This document shows positions 27,780 to 35,667 of a stretch of DNA of 64,000 nucleotides, in pieces (position 1 is the stretch's first letter; each line of letters begins with the position of its first letter). Source of the DNA: Methanoculleus caldifontis (GTDB lineage: Archaea; Halobacteriota; Methanomicrobia; Methanomicrobiales; Methanoculleaceae); contig NZ_WBKO01000001.1 of the NCBI RefSeq assembly GCF_032842345.1, positions 496,001 to 560,000 of the forward strand, written 5' to 3'. A program made the position numbers and the translations under genes. A model generated the notes under the pieces. That model made no database searches and was not told the DNA's origin. It saw only the letters and a program-made list of their open reading frames with translations.

Positions 27780-28142
27780 ATGAACTGGAGCCCCGAACAG
27801 CAGAAACTGGCGGAAAAATACCATAGCCTCGCCGAAATCCCCGTTGCCGAGCGGCGGTACAAGTGCCACACCTGCCATTTCGTCGTGGACGAGACGCCCT
27901 GCCCTCACTGCGGGGAGGCTACGCTAGAGGTCATGTGCCCGCTCGACCACTGCGACTGCCACCACTCCATCGTCGAGAGCATCGATTACTGCCCGCTCTG
28001 CGGCCATGCCGTCTGCCCGGAGTGCGGGAGCCACGACGTCGTCCAGATCAGCAGGGTTACCGGATACCTCCAGGACGTAGCGGGCTGGAACGCGGGTAAA
28101 CAGCAGGAGCTCAAAGACCGGGTTCGCTACTCCGCCGTATGA
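27780..28142 (+). CDS. Stand-alone NrdD-type C-terminal domain (zinc and glycyl radical region)
   Basis: 120 residues. It is rich in CxxC and CxC pairs (KCHTCHF, PCPHCGE, YCPLCGHAVCPECG) and ends with ISRVTGYLQDVAGWNAGKQQE. This tail matches the C-terminus of class III anaerobic ribonucleotide reductases, where RVxGY carries the glycyl radical (Gly95 here) and NAGKQ follows. The large catalytic barrel is absent. It could be a spare radical domain, a zinc protein derived from NrdD, or a subunit of a split reductase. The stop overlaps the start of the CbiZ fusion. Confidence 0.75.
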   Translation: MNWSPEQQKLAEKYHSLAEIPVAERRYKCHTCHFVVDETPCPHCGEATLEVMCPLDHCDCHHSIVESIDYCPLCGHAVCPECGSHDVVQISRVTGYLQDVAGWNAGKQQELKDRVRYSAV

Positions 28143-29068
28143 GATATTCTGTCAGCGGCGGCACTCTTTTTCTGCGCGGCCGGTTCCGTGCGGCGAGCAC
28201 CGGGGTCCACGGGGGTCTCGCCGACGCCACGACGGTCTTCAACCACACGGTGCCGCACGAGTTCCGCGACGATCCGGCACGCTACCTGGAACTGCTCGCC
28301 GCCCGGCACGGCCTCTTTCGGGACTATTTCGGCCTACTGACCGCCGTCGAGATGCGCCACCTCTGCGTGCTCCAGTACGACTTCGTTACGGTCTTTATCA
28401 CCGCCGGGGTGACGAACCCGACCGGGGCACCCAACGCCCCGCACACGATCAACATCGTCGTCTACAGCAGGGAGGGGATGGTCGACGCGGCGCTTCTTGA
28501 GACGATCATCACCGCGACCGGGGCGAAGGCCCAGGCGCTCCACGGCCTCGGCTACGACTTTCCCGGTACGACGACCGACGCGGTCGCCGTCGCCTGCGAT
28601 CGCGACGCCGCTCAAGCGCACCTTCGGTGCGCCTGCTCCGGCCCATCGGCCCATCGCACCCTTCACGCCTACGCGGGAGCCCTGACCGAGGTCGGCCGGC
28701 GGGTCCACGCAGCGATCCTCTACGGCCTCCCGGAGGCCCTCGCCCGGCAACAGGGGAAGGTCCGGCGGAGCGAACCCTCGTTCTTCATCTACAGCCGCTA
28801 CGGCGGGGAGCACTGGGTCGAGTGGGAGAAGGACGGATGCCCCTACTACCCCTGCCACTTTGCCGGACAGCGGTGCGACTACTGCTACTGCCCCTGTTAC
28901 CCCTGCGCCGACGAGGAACTCGGCGAGTGGGTCGAGAGTTCAAGCGGCGGCAAGGTCTGGGGGTGCGCGAACTGCACGCTCCTGCACCTCCCCGGTGTCG
29001 CGGAGTATATGAAAAGGAATCCCGAGGCGACTCTCGCGGAGCTCAAGCGCCTCCGGGAAAAATTATAA
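28139..29068 (+). CDS. cbiZ: Adenosylcobinamide amidohydrolase (CbiZ) fused to a Cys-rich small domain
   Basis: 309 residues. The first two thirds match CbiZ: VTVFITAGVTNPTGAPNAP, HTINIVVYSR, and GTTTDAVAVA followed by YAGALTEVGRRVHAA. CbiZ cleaves adenosylcobinamide to adenosylcobyric acid to salvage corrinoids. The last 85 residues form a cysteine-rich domain (CPYYPCHFAGQRCDYCYCPCYPC) known in methanogens. Between the two conserved CbiZ blocks, residues about 158-174 are encoded by a hairpin repeat (28611-28660), so this loop is probably an insertion. It overlaps the NrdD-like gene by four bases. Confidence 0.86.
   Translation: MRYSVSGGTLFLRGRFRAASTGVHGGLADATTVFNHTVPHEFRDDPARYLELLAARHGLFRDYFGLLTAVEMRHLCVLQYDFVTVFITAGVTNPTGAPNAPHTINIVVYSREGMVDAALLETIITATGAKAQALHGLGYDFPGTTTDAVAVACDRDAAQAHLRCACSGPSAHRTLHAYAGALTEVGRRVHAAILYGLPEALARQQGKVRRSEPSFFIYSRYGGEHWVEWEKDGCPYYPCHFAGQRCDYCYCPCYPCADEELGEWVESSSGGKVWGCANCTLLHLPGVAEYMKRNPEATLAELKRLREKL
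28611..28660 (+). repeat. Modular hairpin repeat, copy D, inside cbiZ
   Basis: CTCAAG is followed by the perfect hairpin GCGCACC-TTC-GGTGCGC (28616-28632), then CTGCTCCG and a second GGCC-containing hairpin. The linkers resemble those of the copy at 13785-13977. It is read through in frame by cbiZ. Confidence 0.55.
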
Positions 29069-29070
29069 GC

Positions 29071-29265
29071 TCACGCCTCGGGAATGTCGAGGGCGGAGAG
29101 CATCTCTTCGAGAGGAATACCGTGTGCCTGGGCGGCTTCCCGGACCGTCTCGTTATTTGCGATTGCACAGCCAAGGCAACCCATTCCGAACCGGAAGAGG
29201 ATCTGTGCCGATTCGGGCTTCTCCCGGAGGAGTTCAGCGATTGTACTGTCCGCATTCAATACCAT
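29071..29265 (-). CDS. DUF1858 domain protein
   Basis: 64 residues. It matches DUF1858: a short helical domain with TIAELLREKPESAQILFRFG followed by MGCLGCAIA, giving a CxxC pair, and a helical tail. The domain occurs alone or fused to hybrid cluster and redox proteins and may bind or transfer sulfur or metal. A TATA-like box TGTATATATAGG lies about 29 bases before the ATG at 29265. It is convergent with cbiZ, whose stop is 3 bases away. Confidence 0.82.
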   Translation of the reverse strand: MVLNADSTIAELLREKPESAQILFRFGMGCLGCAIANNETVREAAQAHGIPLEEMLSALDIPEA

Positions 29266-29597
29266 ACACCTGATGTTGTCCCTGCCCCTATATATACATT
29301 CAAGGAACGGGTGCGGATAGTCGACATCCGGGCGCGAACGGCAAAACGGCGCATCCGCCCGCCTCTTCCGGGGAGGGCTGCCGTGCCGGGCCGGGAGGCC
29401 CCGCTGCGCCGGACGGGGCGGGCCCCCGGACCGCCCGTTGCACGCATGAGAACAGAGGGCAGCAGGATGGGAGCATCCGCCCCCCCACCGTGGCCGGCCG
29501 GACGCGGGCTTCCCCGCGAGGCACCGCCCTTCAGTTTCACCCCGCACGCCGAGTCTTAATAGTCTCAGGAGGTGAAGTACAGACTGGAGATGTATGA
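29266..29597. other. Divergent intergenic region upstream of DUF1858 and RPA
   Basis: 332 bases. It holds the DUF1858 TATA box at the left end (about 29288-29299) and a TCTTAATAG element near 29554 before the RPA gene, with GGAG at 29586-29589 at good spacing. The middle is very GC-rich with short inverted repeats; no gene or known RNA was recognised. Confidence 0.5.
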
Positions 29598-30833
29598 ATG
29601 AACCTATCTGAGGTAACCGAAAGAATCTCCCGGAAACTTGAATCGAATGGTGCACAGCCCGATCGGCAGAAGATCGAATCACGCCTCCGCCGTCTCGTCG
29701 ATGAGTTCGGCGTCAACGCCGCAGAGGCCGAGAGGACGGTGACGGCCGATCTCGCCCGCGAGTATCACATCACCGGTGTCGGGACCAGTGGAAGCTCTTC
29801 CACAGAGCTCCGGCAGATATGTGAGGTCGCCCCCAACGACTGGGTGACGATCGAGGGCAAGGTCGTTGCCCTGACGAGACCCGTCTCACCCTCAATGGCG
29901 CAGACCGGGATCATCGCCGACTCGAGCGGCGCCATCCGATTTGTCGCCTGGGCACGAGGGAACCCCCCTGCGATGGAGTACGGCGAATGGTATCGGATCG
30001 AATCCGCTGTCATTGATGAGTACAGGGGCACGCCCAACCTGAGCATCCACTCGGGCACCACCATCTCCCAGATCGAGAAAGATATCCCTCTCCTCCCCTC
30101 GATAACCCCGATCGCCGAGCTGAAGCCCGGCGTGGGGAGCGTAAGGGCCAAGGTCGTCCAGGTTAGAGAGGCCCCCCACGACCGGATGCTCCAGGCGGGG
30201 CTCCTCGGCGACGAGAGCGGCACCATCAGGTTTGTCATCTGGAACGAAGAGGGCAAGGATAAACTGGAGCTCGATGCCGTCTACAACGTCTTCTACGCCA
30301 CCGTCGACGAGTACAACGGCAGGCTCTCCCTCGTCCTGAACACCGCGATGTACATCACCGACGAGGGTGACATCGAGGTCGGAAAGAACGAAACAGGTGT
30401 CCAGGGGGCCCTCGTCCACATCGCTCCCGGTTCGGGCCTGATCAAGCGCTGCCCGGTCGAGGGGTGCAACCGGACCCTCTCGCGGCAGAACTACTGCCCG
30501 GTGCATGAGATCCAGCCCGAGTTCCGCTACGACCTCCGCCTGAAAGGAGTCCTCGACGATGGTGTTCATGCGAAGAACGTCCTGATGCGGCGCGAGGTCG
30601 TCGAGAGACTCGCAGGCATCACCCTCGATGAGGCCGTCCAGATCGCCGAGACGAACCCGCTCGGCATGGACGAGATCTTCTACCGCATCCAGAACGCGGT
30701 GCTCGGTCGCTACTACACCTGCGGCGGGAGCGAGTTCGACGGCAGGCTGCTCGTTGATTCCTGTACCGCGAGCACGTTCGAGCCCGCGGAACTGGCCAGT
30801 CTGCTGAACCGCGCCGGAGGTGAGCCGGCATGA
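29598..30833 (+). CDS. Replication factor A (RPA), large subunit
   Basis: 411 residues. An N-terminal helical segment is followed by at least two OB folds (about 70-165 and 170-270; both contain the strand pattern DSSGAIRFVAWAR / DESGTIRFVIWNE), a zinc finger CPVEGCNRTLSRQNYCPVH and a third OB-like domain. It binds single-stranded DNA in replication and repair. GGAG lies eight bases before the ATG. The stop overlaps the start of the partner gene. Confidence 0.92.
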   Translation: MNLSEVTERISRKLESNGAQPDRQKIESRLRRLVDEFGVNAAEAERTVTADLAREYHITGVGTSGSSSTELRQICEVAPNDWVTIEGKVVALTRPVSPSMAQTGIIADSSGAIRFVAWARGNPPAMEYGEWYRIESAVIDEYRGTPNLSIHSGTTISQIEKDIPLLPSITPIAELKPGVGSVRAKVVQVREAPHDRMLQAGLLGDESGTIRFVIWNEEGKDKLELDAVYNVFYATVDEYNGRLSLVLNTAMYITDEGDIEVGKNETGVQGALVHIAPGSGLIKRCPVEGCNRTLSRQNYCPVHEIQPEFRYDLRLKGVLDDGVHAKNVLMRREVVERLAGITLDEAVQIAETNPLGMDEIFYRIQNAVLGRYYTCGGSEFDGRLLVDSCTASTFEPAELASLLNRAGGEPA

Positions 30834-31408
30834 GACCCCAGAGCAAATTCGAGCCGGCACGTGAACGCGAACCGGCGCGCAGAGTCTTCGCATCCGAGCT
30901 CCGCGAGACCCGGTACCAGTTCAAGGACGGCGAGGACGAGAAGAGCCCTAACTTCGTTATCCTCCCGACCGGTATCCGGAGCAACCGGATCTTCATCGTC
31001 GGGACCCTGACGGAGAAACAGCGCCAGGGCGACCAGAACATCTTCTACCGCGGGAGGGTGGTCGACCCGACGGGAACCTTCTTCATCTCGGCAAGTTCCT
31101 TCCAGCCCGAGGCGATGCAGCAGCTCGCCCGTATCGAAGCACCGGCCTTCGTCGCCGTAGTCGGGAAACCGAACCTCTACACGACTCCGGACGGCGCCTG
31201 TCTCGTCTCGGTCCGGGTGGAGTCGATCACGGTCGTGGACCGCGAGACCCGCGACCTCTGGGTCCTCGATACCGCCCGCGAGACCCTGGACCGACTCGAT
31301 GCCTTCGGGACGACCGATGACTCGAAGAAGGCACAGGAGGAGTACGGGACGCGGCCGGAACTCTACAAGAAGATCGTCTACGACGCTCTCTCCCAGGTGC
31401 AGTTGTAG
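30830..31408 (+). CDS. RPA-associated OB-fold protein
   Basis: 192 residues with one OB fold (FIVGTLTEKQRQGDQNIFYRGRVVDPTGTFFISAS) and a helical C-terminus. Its start overlaps the stop of the RPA gene by four bases, the arrangement seen for RPA-associated proteins (COG3390-like) in Euryarchaeota, which form a complex with RPA. A T-run follows the stop (31432-31440) and is a probable terminator. Confidence 0.85.
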   Translation: MRPQSKFEPAREREPARRVFASELRETRYQFKDGEDEKSPNFVILPTGIRSNRIFIVGTLTEKQRQGDQNIFYRGRVVDPTGTFFISASSFQPEAMQQLARIEAPAFVAVVGKPNLYTTPDGACLVSVRVESITVVDRETRDLWVLDTARETLDRLDAFGTTDDSKKAQEEYGTRPELYKKIVYDALSQVQL

Positions 31409-31431
31409 GGCTGCAATCTCCCTCCAACCGC

Positions 31432-31440
31432 CCTTTTTTT
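31432..31440 (+). terminator. T-rich terminator after the RPA operon
   Basis: A run of seven T residues begins about 26 bases after the stop of the RPA partner gene. T-runs end archaeal transcripts without a required hairpin. Confidence 0.4.
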
Positions 31441-31608
31441 GACGAAACCATCGAGTTTGTCCCGAACGGGACGTTCCTCCAATCAACGGTACGGCAGCAG
31501 TTCCTGCCTCTCTCCGGGTCGAGCAGCGGATACCGGGGAAGAAGGAGGCCGGAGAGGTACGGGTGGCCGGGAAAAGAGATCTCGAAAGAGAGGGGGGGCC
31601 CTTGCGGG

Positions 31609-32274
31609 TTACTCGATCGGCTCCTCCGCCGGCATCCCCTCGCCGGGCTCCTGCCGGGCTCCCTTCCACTCGCCCTTCAGTTCGGGATAGTCCGCGAGAA
31701 TCTTGCTGACCGTGCTCCGGCTGACGTCAAACATCCGGCAGATCTGGCTGATGCTGGTCCCGCCCTGCCTTATCGTCACGAGGGCCTCGATCTGACCGTC
31801 GTTCAGCGCTCTCGGCCTTCCTATCGGCCGGCCGTCCTCCTTCTTCGCCCTCTGCGAGACCTGGGGGGCGGCCTTCCGGGCGTTCTCCCGGTACTGGTCC
31901 ATGTATGCAAGGAAGTTGTCGACGGCCTCCCTTCTCAGCTGACCGTCGTCCCGCGATCCGAAAAAGTCGTTATTTACGCAGTAGACCGTATACTGGTCGT
32001 TCAGGGTCTTAAGCGCTGCAAGCCCGGCATCCATATCCCGGGCAAGACCGAAAAGGTCATGGATGATGATATCGGGGCAGTTGTTCGCGGCACAGTAGTC
32101 GAGCATCTCAGAAAAGCCCTTCCGCTTCTCAGGAGGCGTTGCGTTCGCCCGGTGGTCATGGAAGATCTCGGCGATCTGAAACCGGTATTTGCAATAGTTC
32201 TCGACCTCACTCTTGTATGCTGCAAAATCCCCCTTCTTTCTGGTATTCAAGTATGCTACAGCATCTTTTTTCAT
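31609..32274 (-). CDS. Serine-recombinase-like protein without catalytic serine, HTH
   Basis: 221 residues. The N-terminal fold (about 5-130) follows the resolvase/invertase plan, including the DIIIHDLFGLARDMDAGL helix, and the C-terminus has a Hin-type HTH (GRPRALNDGQIEALVTIRQ, then ISQICRMFDVSRSTVSKIL). The YARVS motif of active enzymes reads YLNTR here (residues 8-12), so the catalytic serine is replaced by Arg12 and the following arginine pair is also changed. It is likely a DNA-binding regulator derived from a recombinase. A TATA box at 32299-32304 predicts a leaderless mRNA. The gene and its flank look more AT-rich than the neighbours. Confidence 0.7.
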   Translation of the reverse strand: MKKDAVAYLNTRKKGDFAAYKSEVENYCKYRFQIAEIFHDHRANATPPEKRKGFSEMLDYCAANNCPDIIIHDLFGLARDMDAGLAALKTLNDQYTVYCVNNDFFGSRDDGQLRREAVDNFLAYMDQYRENARKAAPQVSQRAKKEDGRPIGRPRALNDGQIEALVTIRQGGTSISQICRMFDVSRSTVSKILADYPELKGEWKGARQEPGEGMPAEEPIE

Positions 32275-32295
32275 CAGTTTATCATACCGTACAAT

Positions 32296-32306
32296 CGTAT
32301 ATATGG
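32296..32306 (-). promoter_or_regulatory. TATA box of the recombinase-like regulator
   Basis: CCATATATACG on the minus strand is centred about 27 bases before the ATG at 32274, which predicts a leaderless transcript and supports that start. Confidence 0.45.
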
Positions 32307-32449
32307 TTTTTGAAGCACCAGAAGCGGCGCGTTTTTATGGCACGCCCGGGAGCCCGATGCATTATTCGGCCCGGCACCCGCGATGTGTAAAAAGAGCTCC
32401 GGCAACAACAGGATTGGGACGGGTGGTGTCCCGGCCGGAAGAAGAGGTT

Positions 32450-33127
32450 TCAGTCCCCGTGCTTCCGCGACTCCCACCGGTCGAGGACGTCCTGCCCCTC
32501 GATGAAGACCAGCCCGTGCTTTCGGGCGTAGGCCATCGCGTCCTCCTTTGAGAGGGCAAACCCCGTCTCGTCGTCCAGCATCTCGCAGATGGTGACCGCC
32601 GGGGTGATACCGGCCATGGTGGCGAGCGCTATCGAGAGCTCGGTCTGCCCCCGCCGCTCGTCGAGGAGCGTCTCCGCGGCCCGGAGGAGGGCCATATGGC
32701 CCGGCGTGCGGAAGTGTGCGGCAAAATTGTGCCCGCCGCCGTTGAGCGACTTCTTCACCTCGTCCGCGATCGCGGTGACGGTCAGGGCACGGTCCCGGTC
32801 CGTGATCCCGGTGTAGGTCTCCCGGTGGTTCACCCAGAGGGAGAACGAGGAGTGGTTCTTCGGGTCGTAGGGGACCTCACCGTCCCTCTCGACGAGGCTG
32901 CAGGCCCGGAGGACGTCGTGGGCGAACGGCAGGCCGAGCCGCTTTGCCGCTTCGGGGTGGACCGCCGTGCAGATCAGGCCGCCGCCGTCCTTGCGCATCT
33001 GCCGGATGTGGGCGGGTGTGACGGCGTCTGAGCGGATCGCAAAATCGGTCTCGCGTTCGCGGTTGTCAAAGTCGTAGAGCAGGACGAATTCGCCCCTCGC
33101 GAGGGCCTGTATGGCTGCGTCAATCAT
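32450..33127 (-). CDS. ribB: 3,4-Dihydroxy-2-butanone-4-phosphate synthase
   Basis: 225 residues. The N-terminus IQALARGEFVLLYDFDNRERETDF carries the acidic metal-binding motif, and later motifs (RKDGGGLICTAV, HRETYTGITDRDRALT and FRTPGHMALLRA) match RibB. It makes the four-carbon unit of riboflavin from ribulose 5-phosphate. The start overlaps the stop of the riboflavin kinase gene by eight bases. Confidence 0.94.
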   Translation of the reverse strand: MIDAAIQALARGEFVLLYDFDNRERETDFAIRSDAVTPAHIRQMRKDGGGLICTAVHPEAAKRLGLPFAHDVLRACSLVERDGEVPYDPKNHSSFSLWVNHRETYTGITDRDRALTVTAIADEVKKSLNGGGHNFAAHFRTPGHMALLRAAETLLDERRGQTELSIALATMAGITPAVTICEMLDDETGFALSKEDAMAYARKHGLVFIEGQDVLDRWESRKHGD

Positions 33128-33788
33128 GGGTAATCTCCACCTCGATCGTATCGTTATCGTTCAGGTTCAGGGCTTTGCGGAGCTCGCACCCGGCGATCAC
33201 CTCGATGATGTCGTCGGGGTAGTGGGTGCGGGAAGGCTCGACGATCGCACACCGGTGCCCCCCGATCCGGCAGGGGAGCACCCGGGCGCCGCCGAATGTC
33301 CGCTCGTTCGCCGTGAATCCGGGGACCTCGATCCATGCGGCGTGGTCGAGGTGTTTGCGGACTTCAGTGCTCGCCGGATCGAGCCTGATGTTCAGGGTCC
33401 CGGGGAAGGGTTCAAACCCCAGGCATCCGCCGAACTGCTCCTTGTAGTGAGGGATGCTCATGTAATAGCGCCCCTCGCCGAGACCGCTGATCACGGCGCC
33501 GGTCAGGAGATGCTGCCTCCGCTCCGGGTTGAATATACGGACGTAATCCGCGTACTCCCGCTTCAACGCCTGCTCGCCCTCACGGGTGACGGCGACGTAC
33601 TGGCCGTCGGGCTTCATCGACCGGGCGATGAACTGCTGCCGCTCGAGCGCGATCAGCCGCCGCGAGGCGGTCTGGGGACTGATCTCCAGTTCCTTCCCAA
33701 GCGACTGGGAGGAGAGCCGAATTGGACCTCTCGACCCGCCGAGCAGGGCGATCGTCTTCAAGGACTGCAGGTCTTCCGCTTCAACCAT
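33120..33788 (-). CDS. ribK: CTP-dependent riboflavin kinase with N-terminal winged helix
   Basis: 222 residues. A winged-helix domain (about 1-90, with LGKELEISPQTASRRLIALE) precedes the archaeal riboflavin kinase domain (GAVISGLGEGRYYMSIPHY, then FPGTLNIRLD, and HYPDDIIEVIA). The kinase makes FMN using CTP. Proteins with this fusion (RbkR) have been shown to regulate riboflavin genes in archaea. The start at 33788 is chosen because a TATA box (ACTATATAC, about 33810-33818) is centred 26 bases upstream, giving a leaderless mRNA; a longer frame is less likely. Confidence 0.92.
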   Translation of the reverse strand: MVEAEDLQSLKTIALLGGSRGPIRLSSQSLGKELEISPQTASRRLIALERQQFIARSMKPDGQYVAVTREGEQALKREYADYVRIFNPERRQHLLTGAVISGLGEGRYYMSIPHYKEQFGGCLGFEPFPGTLNIRLDPASTEVRKHLDHAAWIEVPGFTANERTFGGARVLPCRIGGHRCAIVEPSRTHYPDDIIEVIAGCELRKALNLNDNDTIEVEITHD

Positions 33789-33845
33789 TGTATCAGAATT
33801 GAGATGCATACTATATACGGGTTGCGCATCGATCGGGGTCAGGCA

Positions 33846-33869
33846 CCTCTTCGTGAAATGTCGAAGAGG
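33846..33869. promoter_or_regulatory. Perfect inverted repeat between ribK and the HTH regulator
   Basis: CCTCTTCG (33846-33853) is repeated as CGAAGAGG (33862-33869) with an eight-base spacer. It lies between the two divergent promoters (TATA of ribK near 33814, TATA of the HTH gene near 33885). The size and place suit an operator for a dimeric regulator, either RibK itself or the divergent HTH protein. Confidence 0.45.
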
Positions 33870-33877
33870 CATACGCT

Positions 33878-33888
33878 AATTATTTAAG
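33878..33888 (+). promoter_or_regulatory. TATA box of the HTH regulator before the mevalonate operon
   Basis: AATTATTTAAG is centred about 27 bases before the ATG at 33911 and there is no ribosome binding site, so the transcript is probably leaderless. Confidence 0.45.
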
Positions 33889-33910
33889 TACGGATGCTAA
33901 CAGTACCTGT

Positions 33911-34621
33911 ATGAAATCCGGGGTGCGGCATCAGCTTGCCGAGAAAATGGCAGGAGAGATCACACTCTCGGACTCACCGGGACAGGCCTTGAAGAAGTGG
34001 CGGCAGAGTTTCAATATCCCTCCGGGGATTCTCGCCGAGCGCCTCGAGGTCTCTCCCTCAGTTATCAGCGATTACGAAAGTGGACGACGAAAGAGTCCGG
34101 GAACCGCGATCGTCGGCAAGATCGTCGATACGATCCTCTCGATCGACGAAGACAACGGCGGTCGGTTCATCAACAAATTTGCGAAAATCCTGTACAGCGA
34201 ATTCGACGAAGACGTCATCTACGACATCCACGAGTATGCGTCTGCCGTGAGCCTCACGGACTTCGCGGAGGCCATCGGCGGCGTCACGCTCTGCGGCACG
34301 ACGGACCAGACCATCTACGGGTATACGGTGATCAACAGTCTCAATGCGATCCTCCAGCTCTCTTCGAGCGAGTTCAACCGCATCTACGGCTGGAGCACGG
34401 AGCGTGCCCTCATCTTCACCGAGGTCTCGACCGGCAAATCCCCCATGGTGGCGATCCGGGTCACCCCCTTCAAGCCCCGCTGCGTGGTGCTGCAGGGGAT
34501 CACCCCCGGAGAGGTCCACCCGCTGATACCGGGGCTCGCGGAACGCGACCGGATCACGGTAATCTGTACGCAGATGGGTGTCGAGGCGATCATCAGTTCA
34601 CTACGAGGAAAACTATGGTAG
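33911..34621 (+). CDS. HTH transcriptional regulator linked to HMG-CoA synthase
   Basis: 236 residues. An XRE-type HTH (about 24-72, with [21 protein letters not shown]) is followed by a conserved C-terminal domain of unknown ligand ([20 protein letters not shown], then [12 protein letters not shown]). The family (COG1709-like) sits next to HMG-CoA synthase in many Euryarchaeota. Its stop overlaps the HMGS start by seven bases, so the regulator and the enzyme are co-translated; feedback control of isoprenoid synthesis is inferred. Confidence 0.82.
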   Translation: MKSGVRHQLAEKMAGEITLSDSPGQALKKWRQSFNIPPGILAERLEVSPSVISDYESGRRKSPGTAIVGKIVDTILSIDEDNGGRFINKFAKILYSEFDEDVIYDIHEYASAVSLTDFAEAIGGVTLCGTTDQTIYGYTVINSLNAILQLSSSEFNRIYGWSTERALIFTEVSTGKSPMVAIRVTPFKPRCVVLQGITPGEVHPLIPGLAERDRITVICTQMGVEAIISSLRGKLW

Positions 34622-35667
34622 GCATCTACACATACGGCGTCTACATCCCCCGATACCGGATCAAAGTCCCGGAGATCGCGCGGGTATGGGGTGCCAACGC
34701 AGAGGACATCACGAGAGGTCTCGGTGTCTTTGAGAAGTCCGTTCCGGATCTCGACGAAGATACCGCAACGATCGCCGTCGAGGCGGCACGTGCCGCCCTC
34801 CGGCGGAGAGCCGTCGATACCGAAGCGATCGGCGCCATCTACGTGGGCAGCGAGTCCCACCCCTACGCGGTCAAACCCACCGCCTGTACGGTCGGCGAGG
34901 CGATCGGGGCGACCCCCAACATGACCGCCGCCGACTACGAGTTCGCGTGCAAGGCGGGAACGGCAGGCATCCAGACCTGCATGGGCATGGTCAAGAGTCA
35001 GATGATCCCCTTTGGGGTCGCCATCGGCGCCGACGTGGCCCAGGGCGCTCCGGGGGACGCGCTCGAGTATACGGCCGCGGCCGGCGGAGCAGCGTTCGTC
35101 ATCGGTGACAACGACCCCATCGCCGAGATCCACCGGACCTGCTCGTTTACCACCGACACACCCGACTTCTGGCGGCGCGAAGGGCAGAACTACCCCCGCC
35201 ACGGCGGGCGGTTCACCGGCGACCCCGGCTACTTCAAGCATGTCCAGGGCGCCGCCCGGCTGATGCTCGAGCAGGCAGGGACGAGCCCGAAGGACTACGA
35301 CTACGCCGTCTTCCACCAGCCCAACGCCAAATTTCCGCAGCGGGTGGCAAAGATGCTCGGCTTCACCGACGCACAGATCCGGCCCGGCCTGGTCGTGCCG
35401 AGGCTCGGCAACACCTACTCGGGAGCATCGATGATCGGGCTCGCGGCGACGCTCGACGTAGCGAAGCCCGGCGAGCGGATCTTCGTCACCTCCTTCGGCT
35501 CCGGGGCCGGGAGCGACGCGTTCGACATCACCGTCACCGACGCCATCGACTCCGAAGAGTTCAACAGGGCGGCGGCGCCGAGCGTCGAGAAACTGCTCGC
35601 AAACCCGACCTACCTCGACTATGCACTGTATGCCAAACACAAGGGAAAGATCGTGATGCAGAAATGA
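34615..35667 (+). CDS. Hydroxymethylglutaryl-CoA synthase, archaeal type
   Basis: 350 residues. The nucleophile is Cys112 in [10 protein letters not shown]; the catalytic glutamate lies in GSESHPY and the histidine in [11 protein letters not shown]. The enzyme condenses acetyl-CoA with acetoacetyl-CoA. It starts a set of HMGS, thiolase and DUF35 genes whose products form one complex in methanogens, with DUF35 holding the shared CoA. The products feed archaeal lipid synthesis. Confidence 0.95.
   Translation: MVGIYTYGVYIPRYRIKVPEIARVWGANAEDITRGLGVFEKSVPDLDEDTATIAVEAARAALRRRAVDTEAIGAIYVGSESHPYAVKPTACTVGEAIGATPNMTAADYEFACKAGTAGIQTCMGMVKSQMIPFGVAIGADVAQGAPGDALEYTAAAGGAAFVIGDNDPIAEIHRTCSFTTDTPDFWRREGQNYPRHGGRFTGDPGYFKHVQGAARLMLEQAGTSPKDYDYAVFHQPNAKFPQRVAKMLGFTDAQIRPGLVVPRLGNTYSGASMIGLAATLDVAKPGERIFVTSFGSGAGSDAFDITVTDAIDSEEFNRAAAPSVEKLLANPTYLDYALYAKHKGKIVMQK

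Noticed and set aside
29320-29540. GC-rich frames on both strands between DUF1858 and RPA
   Set aside because: No hydrophobic or domain pattern and no start signals; they are expected by chance in GC-rich DNA.
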